Origin: Choristoneura fumiferana
Taxonomy: Eukaryota > Arthropoda > Insecta > Lepidoptera > Tortricidae
Assembly: GCF_025370935.1 (NCBI RefSeq)
Contig: NC_133497.1
Span: 9,860,609-9,924,608 of the forward strand
Length of the DNA: 64,000 bases
Direction of reading: 5' to 3'
This document shows positions 45,401 through 57,200 of the stretch, one piece after another. The notes under the pieces were generated by a model. That model was given only the letters and a program-made list of their open reading frames with translations. It was not told the DNA's origin and searched no databases. The position numbers were made by a program, and so were the translations under genes. The stretch's first letter is position 1. Every line of letters begins with the position of its first letter.

Positions 45401-46450
45401 AGATTACACACGGGCGAGAGGCCGCATGGTTGTGATATATGTCACCAGCAGTTCACACAACGGTCGCATTTGAACGCACACTTACGAATACACACGGGTG
45501 AGAAACCCTTTAGTTGTAAAATATGCTGCAAACAATTTGCACAACGGAGTCATTTGACAAGGCATGTACTGACACACTCGGATGAGAAACCATATGGTTG
45601 TGATTTATGCGGCGAACGTTTTAGAGATAAATCTAAAATGGCGCGGCATGTACGGTTACACACAGATGAGAAGCCCTACAGTTGTGACATATGTCACCAA
45701 AAGTTTACGCGACAATCACACCTAAAAGTACACCTACGGATACACACTGGTGAAATGCCGTATCGTTGCAATGTGTGTAGCAAAAGCTTTAGAGAAAAAT
45801 CTAAGCTGTCTCGGCATGTACTGTTACACACAGATGAGAAACCCTATAGTTGTGATATATGTCACCAACAGTTCACACATCAATCGAACTTGACGATACA
45901 CCTACGAAAACACACGGGTGAGAAACCGTACAGTTGTGATATATGTAACAAAAAGTTCAGAGGTAAATGTACACTGACAAAACATATGCCAATACACTCC
46001 GATGTGAAACAGTATACTTGCGATGTGTGTAAGAAACAGTTTCGGCAGAAATCCAATTTGAAACAGCATTTACGATTGCACACGGGTGAGCGGCCGTATG
46101 GTTGTGATATGTGTGACCAACGGTTTACAGGGAAACGACAACTGCATATTCATATAAGACGTCACACGGGCGAGAAACCGTATAGTTGCGATGTGTGTAA
46201 CAAAAGGTTTAGGCATGACACGGCGTTGACTGCACACATACGTATTCACACGGGTGAGAAACTGTATACTTGCGATGTGTGTAAAAAGCAGTTTGCGCAC
46301 AAAAATACGTTGACCAACCATAGAAGGATACACGCAGATGAGAAGCCGTATAATTGCGATTTGTGTAGCAAAAAGTTTAGGCAAAGGTCGACCTTGGTTG
46401 GACATTTACGATTGCACAAGCGAAAGCAGGAGATTAGCGAGAAGTTATAG
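42456..46450 (+). CDS. C2H2 zinc-finger protein 1 (15 fingers), three exons
   Basis: Exons: 42456-42684, 43304-43474, 44760-46450; both introns are in phase 1, giving 696 residues. Exon 1 carries VTVKEEPEWGECGVSEAAAA, then EGLYAGHQVKDEL. Exon 2 is a diverged repeat of that module (EE, AGGLYTKNNVKYKL, PELMQKQD). Exon 3 begins DVLNIEYEIKHEPE, then ECTHT ... SSFVRLERLP, a module also in gene 2, then 15 intact fingers from about residue 268 to the end. Each is C-x2-C-x12-H-x3-H and most are joined by TGEKP-type linkers. Fingers 4-6 repeat fingers 1-3 closely, so a three-finger block was duplicated. This is the general form of a sequence-specific nuclear DNA-binding protein; the target is unknown. 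No KRAB, ZAD or BTB domain is seen. Exon joining is inferred from phase and acceptor quality. Confidence 0.88.
43742..44623. mobile_element. 882-bp element with ~190-bp inverted ends in zinc-finger gene 1 intron 2
   Basis: GGTCTAAAATTTATTTTCC and TTGTTTGGTATAATATTGTA at the left are mirrored at 44550-44623, and the match goes on for about 190 bases. No transposase frame is seen. A second MITE is nested at 43973-44150. Confidence 0.8.
43973..44150. mobile_element. nested MITE (GGATAGGCGAAACAGTAAAG ends)
   Basis: The end GGATAGGCGAAACAGTAAAG is perfectly mirrored at the right. The centre is G-rich on one side and C-rich on the other, so the whole can fold back. Confidence 0.8.
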
Positions 46451-47454
46451 ACATCGCCAGTTAATCTTCTGTCGAGCTAACTAAAGGAAACTAGACTCAG
46501 TGTATTAACTTTTACTTGCCCGAATGTTTCGTTTACTAGAAAAGTTATTTGACATAATCGGGCGTTACTTTGCGGAGGTCCATATCAATGAACTAAAATA
46601 ATTCCTTTGCTCACCCGCGACCTTACGATAGCTAAGTTTATGCAAGATATGCGTGTTCATGCATTTTCTCCACCTCCTCACTGTAAGAACACACACAAAT
46701 CACACAAACCCATCTATCACCACCACCATACTACACTGACGCGTTTCGAACTCAACCAGAGCTTATATATATAGGCTTTTCAGGATCTATGAGAGCAATC
46801 AGTATTACCATCACATCTAAATCTTGTTGGTAAGCGATTTTTAGACTGTTCTATGTTGTCGATTCAGCGCCAAGTTTTATAACATAACATCAATAACTGC
46901 GTCAATATTTAATGAATAGAAATATTGTTTTAGGAATAAATATTTTGTTTTAAATTACAAAACGTGTATCATTTCTGTTGCAACGTAACGTTATCCTTTT
47001 TTCAGTTTTTTTTTTATTTCTTTATCACTATCTACGAAATAATCTTACATAAAGAAAAAAAAACAAATTAATCTCGTAAAATGTAGGATACAAACTCTTA
47101 CTAGTCATCTAAGCATTCTAAGCAGCCTTCTAAGGTTTTTAACATATGAGGTATCATTGGATTAGTCCAGAGTATTAGATACCCTCAGATGAAATAAATA
47201 AAAAGTAAAGATGGAGCGCGGTGAAACGCCCGGTGAGGCCGGTTTTATAAACATGTGTGCGTAGGCCGGTGTTGCCATAATAATTCTTAGTACCCCGATA
47301 CTACAAAAATATCGTTACGTTGAATAACGTTTTAATTACTTTCACATTTTGATACCGTTACTACAATAAAAAAACGTTGATAAACTTTTACAAGAACCAA
47401 AATAACTACGTTGCGTGTCACTTTCTCACGTTTTAATAGAATTAATAAAAAATA
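46451..47454. other. 3' region of zinc-finger gene 1 and intergenic DNA
   Basis: AATAAA occurs at about 46935 and 47187 as candidate poly(A) signals. 46560-46660 is the inverted GCGTTACTTTGCGGAGGTCC repeat. Nothing else is supported. Confidence 0.4.
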
Positions 47455-47760
47455 TATATTACAATACAATACAATACAATACAATAACTCTTTATTGCAC
47501 ACCAATACAGCAAACAGTACAGAGAAAACAAGTATATACATAGAGATTTTCTAAGGTAAGCAATAGGCGGCCTTATCGCTTCAGAGCGATCTCTTCCAGG
47601 CAACCTTTACAATGGACAGAAATAAGGAATACATTTTAGCAGGTGGTGCAATTTACAGTAGATCAGAGCTGTATCAAGAATACATAAAACTAACACATAC
47701 AATACACATACACAACAAATCTAAACAGATAGATAGGTAGATGGATACCATAACAACACA
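47455..47760 (-). mobile_element. non-LTR retrotransposon 3' end with (ATTGT)n tail
   Basis: The minus strand has GCCTGGAAGAGATCGCTCTG, AAGCGATAAGGCCGCCTATT, then GTGTGCAATAAAGAGTTATT and ATTGT pentamers. This is a widespread lepidopteran 3' end. Confidence 0.7.
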
Positions 47761-47969
47761 TAAATAAGCTAACTATAACATTTATACGCAAGATGACAGG
47801 TAGTGTGGTGGTATATTACATAGGCGGCTTTTACCCAATACCTAATAGGGTAACTACAATATTATAATGGCAACACTAGTGTTGACGTTATAAGTTAAGT
47901 AATAAGGTTTTGTTAGTTTGGTCGCAATCGCAAGTATGTGCGTGCCACTGTGTAAGCACACGGATTGGT

Positions 47970-48260
47970 GTAGTTCAGGGTTTCTCAAACTTTCGGCTCC
48001 ACGTACCCCTGTTAAAGTTTCCAGGTGACAGCGAACCCCTTAACTAATTAAATCCCCCCCCCCACCTCTAGCCTCCCAAAGAAAACAATAAAATTGACTG
48101 TTGAACGACGAAATCAGTCGCACGCGCGCCACCATGTGTGCCGCACTTGCCTGCCAGTCATCACGCGACCATTACGTAAATCTTGTCGCGAACCCCCTGC
48201 CGTCGAATGGCGAACCCCTAGGGGTTCGCGTACCCCACTTTTGCGAACCCTGCTATAAAG
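47970..48260. mobile_element. hAT-like element remnant
   Basis: CAGGGTTTCTCAAACTTT at the left and an imperfect inverse (TTTTGCGAACCCTG) at the right resemble hAT ends. No clear 8-bp target duplication was found. Confidence 0.45.
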
Positions 48261-48469
48261 GTATAATTCCAATAATTGAATAGGCACTATACCGTTAAGC
48301 GATTCGAACACAATCCGGGAGTAACGTAAAGACGTCGCATAAAAAATGTATCTCAAAAATGCGTAAACTGAGTAATAAGTAATGGTGGTATACGATTACT
48401 TTTAAAGTAGGAACTAAATAGTACATTTTGAGTATTTTTTATAGTTGTATTTTTATATTTATAATGGTA

Positions 48470-48599
48470 CAGTCACTAGCACCAATATCTGACACAACAA
48501 GCGTGCATAAATATCTGATACGACTCTATTTATAGGCCGGAAGGACGTGTCAGATATTTTTGCACGCTCCGCTGTGGCAGATATTAATGCTCGTGACTG
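48470..48599. mobile_element. mariner-type hairpin MITE (130 bp)
   Basis: CAGTCACTAGCACCAATATC at the left and GATATTAATGCTCGTGACTG at the right, flanked by TA on both sides. An end fragment of the family lies at about 60589-60615. Confidence 0.85.
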
Positions 48600-48805
48600 T
48601 ACACCCGCTATTCTGGCTGTTTGCCCCATTGGACAGAAGCTATTAATAAAAAAAAACGGTTATATCGCATGTTGAGAACGAAAGTGACCTAACTCGAAAT
48701 TTTGCAAAATTGAGTTACTAAACGACCTTTAAAGGCAAAGAGCATATAAACACTACGTTTATAAGTAGGTACTTCCCAATGTGGATTATTGAAAACGGCC
48801 ACATT

Positions 48806-49503
48806 TTAGTTAGAAAGGTACTGAATGATATCGTTGGTCTCTTTATCACACACACCGTCTAGCGCCTGCATTTGAACGACAGCGACACCTAATTTTCTCA
48901 GCCAGGGATCAGTGGGGCCCGGGGGAGCGGGACCCAAGAAGGCGAAGTCGGCGGGAGGGCAGCCGCGGAAGGGTTTAGCCTTAAAGATCGGAGGGTGGGG
49001 AGGGCCTCGGATCGGGAAAAGAGGACGGATGCGCGTACTCATGCGCAGGAGGTTGGGCGGGGAGTGGGGTCGGGGGTGCCTTTGTGTGAGGGGGGAGGCT
49101 GTGCGGGGGGCTGGAGGGCCCGCAGGTGCTCCGAGTTGGATGGGGACCGGGTGGTGGAAATGGTTTCACGGCCGCAATTCACCGGCGACCCTGTCGGCGG
49201 ATCGCCTCCCACTGAGTGTTTAGCTAGTTTTGGGGCGAATGAACAGGAAGCTCTTGATGATTCCGTAGTCAGGGTGAGCAGCGAGGAGCCTAGGAGCGGC
49301 TTCCACGCCCTCGGGAGGTAGACCTGGAGAGACGACAAATGCTCGCGCTCGGAGTCGGCTTTGCTCAGGATCAGGGCCAAAATCCGCCAAGCCAAAGAAG
49401 TAGAGCTGGCAGGCAGGGCCAAAGCTGCCATTGAGCCCCCAGACCCCGAGGACGAGGGGCCCTTCTTGTAGATGTTTAAGGATCGGTCCGTTTGTTTAGC
49501 CAA
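48806..49503 (-). pseudogene. GC-rich two-part open frame of unknown origin
   Basis: On the minus strand one frame runs about 49503-49039 (Ser/Ala/Pro-rich, with SLAWRILALILSKADSEREH) and ends at TGA. A second, shifted frame runs 49042-48806 (Pro-rich, then DPWLRKLGVAVVQMQALDGV and CDKETNDIIQYLSN, stop). Base composition is far above its surroundings. The two parts look like one reading frame broken by a frameshift. It may be a gag-like end of a retroelement or a retrocopied gene; I recognise no domain. Confidence 0.4.
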
Positions 49504-49569
49504 GGGGTCGTGGGGGGGTAGGAATATAAATAGGGGTAGGAATTATAAATATATTATTATCTTATATAT

Positions 49570-49868
49570 TATAATTCCTAGATCCCATGATTAAAATTTG
49601 AACTTTACTTGATTATCGTTCTGTTCAAATTGTTCAAAACAGAAATTTTACATTGGGCCTCAGGAGGTTTAAATATAACAGTACATAAGTATGAATTGTT
49701 CAATTCTTTGTTCAATTAATTATTCAATACATAGAAAATTGATTAATGGTATAATAAGTACTTTCAGTTTTCAGTCAATTTTTACTCTTTGGCTACTATC
49801 AAATATTCTTGCACCAAAAACCCTGGGGTATAGTTGAATTGTTCTCTGCAATCCAATATCTATAAAAG
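49570..49868 (+). repeat. ~300-bp direct repeat, copy 1
   Basis: From about GATCCCATGATTAAA to CAATATCTATAAAAGGT it is almost identical to 53632-53930. Confidence 0.85.
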
Positions 49869-49869
49869 G

Positions 49870-50330
49870 TATTGATTAGAGGGGGGACGCTCGATTTTAA
49901 TGAAGATTTGTACTTTAAAGTTGAATATTTCGCAAAGTAATCACTGAGTCGAAAAATCGTCTCAGCAACCCCATAATGGTTTTAAAAGACCTATCTAATG
50001 ATACCCCACACTATAGGGTTGGATGAGAAAAAAAAATCACCCCCACTTTACGTCTATGGGAGGTACCCGAATTTTTAATTGTACCATTTTGTCGGCATAG
50101 TTTACTTATAAATCCGTGCAAAATTACAGCTTTCTAGCATTGATAGTCCCTGAGCAAAGCCGCGGACGCACAGACAGACAGACAGACAGACAGACATGGC
50201 GAAACTATAAGGGTTCCGTTTTTGCCATTTTGGCTCCGGAACCCTAAAAAAGATTCCGTATGAAATACGAAATCCTTAGAAAAATATTACTTAATTTTTT
50301 CGTAATGACTACGGAACCCTATTTTGCGCA
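49870..50330 (+). repeat. dispersed repeat (CCGGCCAAGAG family), partial copy
   Basis: It has GGGGGGACGCTCG, the GACAGACAGACAGACAGACA run and CTCCGGAACCCTAAAAA. Its last part (50262-50330) is an inverted copy of the start of the family and shows the empty Helitron site. Confidence 0.65.
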
Positions 50331-50360
50331 GGCTACTCATCATCAGGCCTACGCGTCTGC

Positions 50361-50820
50361 AGGGCTACTACGAAACTCGAAGTTCGTGTCGTATCGTCCC
50401 TCTCGCTCTCGTATTAAATAGTAGTACAAGTGTCAAAGGGACCGAACGACACGAACTTCAAGTTTCTAGTTTCGTAGTAGCCCGTTCCAGACGAATTTTG
50501 GCGTGTTGCCTGTGCGTGCACAACGTCTTTGGTGGCTGACTAAACCGATGCGAGAGCGACATGTTCGCCCACAGGCCAGACAAGAGAAGTCTGCGGATGT
50601 TGATGCAGAACCGCCTTGGTGTCGTTTCTGTCTCTTCTCAGCAAGTGCCTTGAGCCAGGCCTCATCGCAATGCTTGCGACTCTCCAATACACGTCCGCGC
50701 CAATCTGTGCGTTTCTCCGCCAACTTTCTCGCTCTCGTATTAAATAGTATAATTGTCAGAGGGACCGCACGACACGAACTTCGAGTTTCGTAGTAGCAGC
50801 CCCCCTGCCGCAGCCCTGCA
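50361..50820. mobile_element. hairpin MITE plus non-LTR retrotransposon fragment
   Basis: 50361-50485 folds on itself (GGGCTACTACGAAACTCGAA and its inverse). 50735-50800 is another half of the same family. Between them the minus strand reads LAEKRTDWRGRVLESRKHCD, then FSCLACGRTCRSRIGLVSHQ, the C-terminal zinc-finger-like end of a non-LTR reverse transcriptase protein. Confidence 0.65.
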
Positions 50821-50927
50821 GAAACGTTAGATTTTATACAGATTTTTAGACTACAATACAGATTTCTTGGTTGAGGATATGGCAACACTGTGCGTGTGCG
50901 ACGCTTGACATGTGAAGGGTGACACTC

Positions 50928-51083
50928 TTTCCCGACCCGGATAAAACCGACTTGGAAATACTGGCTCTGTTTTTTGTGTACACGCCCATAGAAACTGACA
51001 GGAGCTTCTATGGGCGTGTACACGAAAAACAGAGTCGGTATTTCCATCCCGGTATTATCCGGGCCGGGAAAGAATGTCAGTGT
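50928..51083. repeat. long hairpin ~160 bp upstream of zinc-finger gene 2
   Basis: CTTTCCCGACCCGGATAAAA to CACGCCCATAGAA is mirrored, with few mismatches, by TTCTATGGGCGTGTACACGA to CCGGGCCGGGAAAG, with almost no loop. It is probably a MITE. Confidence 0.85.
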
Positions 51084-51239
51084 CAGTCAGTTACCCCATG
51101 TGAGTGAATATTATGTGCAAGCGCATTGTATTGCAAACAAAACAAAATACTTAGAATAACAATATTCAGAACGGTTCTCTAGGTTAGTTTTTACGTAAAA
51201 AATCAGTGTATTTCACGTGTTAATAGTTGTGTTGTGATC

Positions 51240-54200
51240 ATGGAGTCAGCCGATTGCTGCAGTTTTGTTTCCACGGAACAGTCAGATTGGGCGAACAGCC
51301 CGACTGCAGAGTCCGAGCCTGTGAAGGAGGAGCCCGAGTGGGGCGAGTGCGGCGTGAGCGAGGCGGCCGTGGCAGAAGGCTTGTACGCCGACCACGAGAT
51401 CAAGGATGAAATAGTCATTGGACCTGAAACGGTGCAGCAGCAGGACGTCGCGTTTTCATTGCAAAGTAAATTTTGTGACTTATTGATGCAAATAATTAAT
51501 ATTTTTGAAGTTTTAACATCATCTATTATCTATTTATGTAGTCTTATGTATAGTAATAAAACTGTGTAGTATATCTTTGTAGCGGTCCGAGGGTCACCAA
51601 CGGTGCTGGCTGAAAGTCAGCGCTGGGGTGTTTATTATTAACGCTTCAGCATTATGCTGAGCCAGTGTCCGATTCACAACCGCAATGACGCATACTTCTT
51701 TCTACATGTTGTCTATTTGTACTTAATACTATTGTTGTGTCTTGCTTGTGTTGTGAATAAATGTATTTTCTTTCTTTCTTTCTTTCTTTAACATAATGCA
51801 GCTGAAAATCAGCGCTGTGGTTCTGTACCTCAGCATTGCTGAGCTGCCAGCCCTGACGGCTAGCTGTAAGTTTACTTTACTTAAACAGTAAGTTATGTAC
51901 CTGATGTATGTTACCTACAAGCTAATGTATATTGCCGAATAAACTTTTTCTTTCTATCTTCTTTCTTTCTAATTTACTAAGGTTATGATAGTAGTCCAAG
52001 CAGGACTGTTGTATGTTTGTTTGACTTTCTTGTAATATTGAACAGCTTTTTCATGTAAGCATAGCCCAGGGTTTTGGTGTTGGAATGATTTGAGTAACAG
52101 TAGAGATATACAGATAGGTTAGAATGGAAAAACAACATTATTATGCCTACTGTATAACCACTCATTGTGAGAGAAAAATGAAAATAATTTGACTGAGTGC
52201 AGTAAATAAACTATTATTAGAATAGCACCTGCCAGGAGTAGGATTTTTCTTGCGGTAAACAAGTGTTTTTTGGGAATAAGAGTGGTGTAAATAGTCTCTG
52301 TAAATTTTTAACAATTAAGCTATGAAGTGGCATTTTTTGTTACATATCCATTTCGAACCTCATACAACTTGATATACAGTATTGTTTAATTTTTAAGATA
52401 TTATGTAGCTGCTACGTGTTATGTTTTGTTTAGATAGTATCTAAAATGCATGTCTGATTTTTGCATATATTAAGATTTTCATTTGTACTGCTGCACGGTT
52501 ATACCCTCAAAGTTGTAGTACATGTCTAATTTGACTTCACGAGTAAGTATGACGAATCTTACTTCACCGTAATACAGTTTATAACTAGTACAGGGAGTAA
52601 AGGACATCATTAATACTCGAAGTATAAACCTACAACATATGTACCTTTTCTTTTATGGTATAGGGGGCAAACGAGCAGGCGGATCGCCTGATGGTAAGCG
52701 ATTACCGTCGCCGATGGACACCTGCAACACCAGAAGAGTCACAAGTGCGTTGCCGGCCTTTAAGGTAAGAGCGGAGTAAAAAATATACTTACTGTTTTGA
52801 AAAATGTTTTGTTGTTGTTGGTAAAATAAAGTTATTATTATTATTATTTATTATAAACCGCTGAATGTATGATCTTGCCATGTCAGTAGCTATAACTCTT
52901 GAATTAATTGATTGTTGTGCAAAGAGTTCACAACCATAGGTCTATTTTTGGTTAATAATATAAATCAATCATTATTTTAAGTGTGCTAAACTCGAAATTG
53001 CATTATTATTACCTTATATTAATAATTTCGTACCGGTCTACGGTAGCCTCGAACGAAATGCACATCAAATTGAAGAGCGTAAAAAATTAGTCAATCCGAG
53101 TCGACAACTTGTAGACGGAAAATTAGGATTATCGAGTATTTTCAATATAAACTTGAATAAATTACTAAGTATATAATGGCGTTGCGAAGTAAACATGTCA
53201 AAGTCATCACCAAAGTGGCGGTAGTGTCACGTCATCACGTGTCACAGGTGTCACAGGTTTGCATTTCGTTCTCCATTGTGACCTCTTAAGGGCCCCACAC
53301 ACGGTACGATTCGTCGATTTTCATCAGATCGATCGCACAGACGAATCGTACCGTATATGGGGCCCTTTAGGTCTAATTTCTTTGATTATGAGACAGTGAC
53401 ATCATAGTTATTTGGGCAAATAAGATTTAGGAGAAATATCTACTATATAGTGAAATACCGATACGTAGGTTAGCTGTGAAAGTGTTTGTTATAATATTAA
53501 GGCTGGGAATATACGTCAGATTTTTCGATAAGTACGACAGTCTTTACACTGGTAAAAAATTTTTTTTAAACATATTATTATGAGCACATTTTACCCGAGC
53601 GAAGCCGGGTTATCATCTAGTATATTTATAATTCCTTGATCCCATGATTAAAAATTTGAACTTTACTTGATTATCGTTCTGTTCAAATTGTGAAAACAGA
53701 AATTTTACATTGGGCCTCAGGAGGTTTAAATATAACAGTACAGAAGTATGAATTGTTCAATTCTTTGTTCAATTAATTATTCAATACATAGAAAATTGAT
53801 TAATGGTATAATAAGTACTTTCAGTTTTCAGTCAATTTTTACTCTTTGGCTACTATCAAATATTCTTGCACCAAAAACCCTGGGGTATAGTTGAGTTGTT
53901 CTCTGCAATCCGATATCTATAAAAGGTGGAAGCAGGTTGTTCTCCGTCTGTGTGCGCATATTTTGCGTGGTTGCCTGCAGGCACTATTAATGCCAGCCTA
54001 GCTTCTGGAGGAAGCCTAGCAGACCCTTAATGTTGCCAAACACAACATCTTTGTGCTCCTATTTTGTACGTGAAATTGCAATGTTAAAAATATTAGGACA
54101 CCGTAGAAATGACAATAAACAACACATTTGGTGAGATTGCAGTCATGAATAAAATATTTTTTACAGATGCTGTATGTAGAATGGAGGACGGTCCATGCTG

Positions 54201-57200
54201 GGCAAAGCTAGAAGGCAGTTCCGACGCACCCGACTGCACCAACACCTGCCCTTGGGATGATCCTTGCTGGAACAGGAGCACCGAGCAGAAGTATGAGCTC
54301 CGGAGCTGTTTTGTCAGGCTGGAGCGACTTCCAGAAGGAGGTCAGCACCTGCCTGATCTGGATCTGCTGGTGATATGCTGTTGCAAGCCTTGGAAGAGCA
54401 TGCAATCTGACCCCAGTGCCAGTGCCTTGTGGCACAGGGGAAAGAAACGCAAGAGACGTTCCCGCGACTTGCCCAGTCCACTGAAGTGTCACCAGCAAAG
54501 TAAGCTTGACTATATACAAATATGGATGTAATTAAGTAGGTTACAATATGTCTGTCCGTCTATTATATTATCACTATATCGAAAATACAAACTAAAACAT
54601 AGATGCACAGAAAAACCAGAAAAAGAGACCAGCGCTCGGAATCGAACCCAGGGCCTCAGCATTCCGTGCTGCGTGCTATACCGCTACACCACCACTGGAC
54701 AGGAGTACAGACACAAATTTCTCCTATGCACCACATATCTAAGCAGCGATACTAGCGGGATGACCGTAAAAGTAACAAAATTTAGAGTTGAAATAAAAAA
54801 TACAAAAAGACTCCAAAAACCAATCTTTATGTATTATCTTTTTGTTGGAATCATATTGCGTATTTTTTAGAGAATCCATGTGCAGGTTTGGTGGTCTATG
54901 GCAGGAGTTCCAGTGGTATGACTTTGAGGATATTGTCTCTCTTGGCTCGAGTGTATGCTCATTTACATCGCATGGTTGTTATATGTTTTTTATAGTTAAA
55001 GCTTTTGGGAAGTAACCAATTCATTCTTTGATCAAAGTTCCACAATAAATAAGGAATTAAAAAAAAAATGCAGTTATATTCTCTTTCTGAACATAGGGTT
55101 ATGTATGTAAATGACATGTAATAATGATATTACCAATAAAAGAGTATGAGTATGTCTTGTTAGGTTCTTTGTGTGTCCCACCGATCAAGCAATGAAAATT
55201 TCTTAAACATTATCTTCCAGGTGCACTGAACAGAACAGACGAGAAACCTTGCAAGTTGAAGCCAGCAGGTAGAGCTGAGGCCGCGCCCGAGTGCACCCAC
55301 ACCCGCCCCGGGGAGGGACCTCGCTGCAACATGAGCCACAACCAAAAGTTCGAACTTAGCAGCTATTCTGTGAGGCTCGAACGCATCCTTATAGAAGACC
55401 TGACATGCGCAACTTGTCTCATAACTTTTGATTCTAAATCAAGCCTTAAAATTCACAGTTGCAAAGATTCCGTAGAAGAAACTAGTTTAAAGGATCAGGG
55501 CTGTGATGAACCTGTTAAAACGTATTTTCAACGTGATGATTGTACCAAACAATATCTGCAGAAAAGGCATTTAGTAAAGCACTTAGCTACACATGTAAAA
55601 CCAGGTAGTGAACTATTGTCACAAGATTTGACTGATGATACTTTAACTGTCAACACAGAAGAAACACACGATTATAACACTATTTACAACACACAATGTA
55701 GAAATCGATCAGTTTTAGCTTCTCACACAGGTGAGAAACCAAGTCTACTCCAGTGTGATACATGTTCAAATATGTTTACTCGAAAAAAAGACTTGATTAA
55801 ACATATTACTAAACACATTCACAATGTCAGTACCAAGCTAAAATTGTACAAATGTAACATATGTAAGAAATGGTTCACTACACGGAAAAGCTTAACTGCC
55901 CGAAACAGATCCCACACAGGAAAAAAGTGTTACTTATGTGATATTTGTAACAAAAAAATGGTATATTCTAGTACTTTAACTGAACATAAATTGATTCGCA
56001 CAGGCGAAAAACCCTTTTCTTGTTATATTGTTTCAAACACAATTAAAAACTTGTTCTGTTGCGATGTATGTAGCAAAACATTTTCACTGAAGAGTAATTT
56101 AATTAGACACATACGGACTCACACAGGCGATAAACCTTTTTCTGGTGACGTTTGTAGGTCTCGGTTTGCGGAAAGAAGTAACTTGACTGTGCACAGAAGA
56201 ATTCACACAGGCGAGAAACTTTTTTCTTGTGACTTTTGTAGGTCTTGGTTTGTGCGAAAAGGTGATTTGACTAAACATAGACGAATTCACACGGGCGAAA
56301 AACCTTTTTCTTGTGACGTTTGTAAGTCGCGGTTTACACAAAGAGCTACTTTGGCTTCGCATAGACGAACTCACACGGGCAAAAAACCTTTTTGTTGTGA
56401 CGTTTGTAAGTCACAGTTCACGCGTAAAGATAATTTGGTTGCGCATCTCCGAACTCACACGGACGAGAAACGATTCGCTTGTGACGTTTGTGAGTCACAA
56501 TTCGCGCAAAGGAGTAGTTTGGTTGTGCATAGACGAACTCACATAGGCGACAAACATTTTCCTTGTGATGTTTGTAGGTCTCGATTTGCGAGCAAAGGTA
56601 ATTTGATTAGGCATAGACGAATTCACACAGGCGAGAAACCATTCGCTTGTGACGTTTGTAAGTTGCAGTTCGAGCATATGAAGAGTTTGGCTGCGCATAA
56701 ACGAACTCACACAGAAGAAATACCGCTTTCTTGTGACGTTTGTAAGTCGCAGTTCACGCATAAAGATAGTTTGGTTGCGCATCTACGAACTCACACGGAC
56801 GAGAAACCATTCGCTTGTGACGTTTGTAAGTCGCAGTTCACGCATAAAGATAGCTTGGTTGCGCATCTACGAACTCACACAGAAGAAATACCGTTTTCTT
56901 GTGACGTTTGTAAGTGGCATTTCACGCGTAAAGATGGTTTGGCTGCGCATCCACAAACTCACACGAATGAGAAATCATTCGCTTGTGACATTTGTAAATT
57001 GCAGTTCACGCGTAAAGATAGTTTGGCTCCTCATATCCGAATTCACACAGGTGAGAAACCATTTTCTTGTGACATTTATAAGTCGCAGTTCACGCAAAAT
57101 AGTAGTAGTTTGGCTGCTCATAAACGAACTCACACGGATGAGAAACCATTCGCTTGTGACATTTGTAAATTACATTTCACGCGTAAAGATAGTTTGGCTG

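Noticed and set aside
45880..46405. Minus-strand frames inside the zinc-finger exons (also 56099-56782 and +56733-57341)
   Set aside because: Shadow frames caused by the 84-bp periodicity of the fingers.
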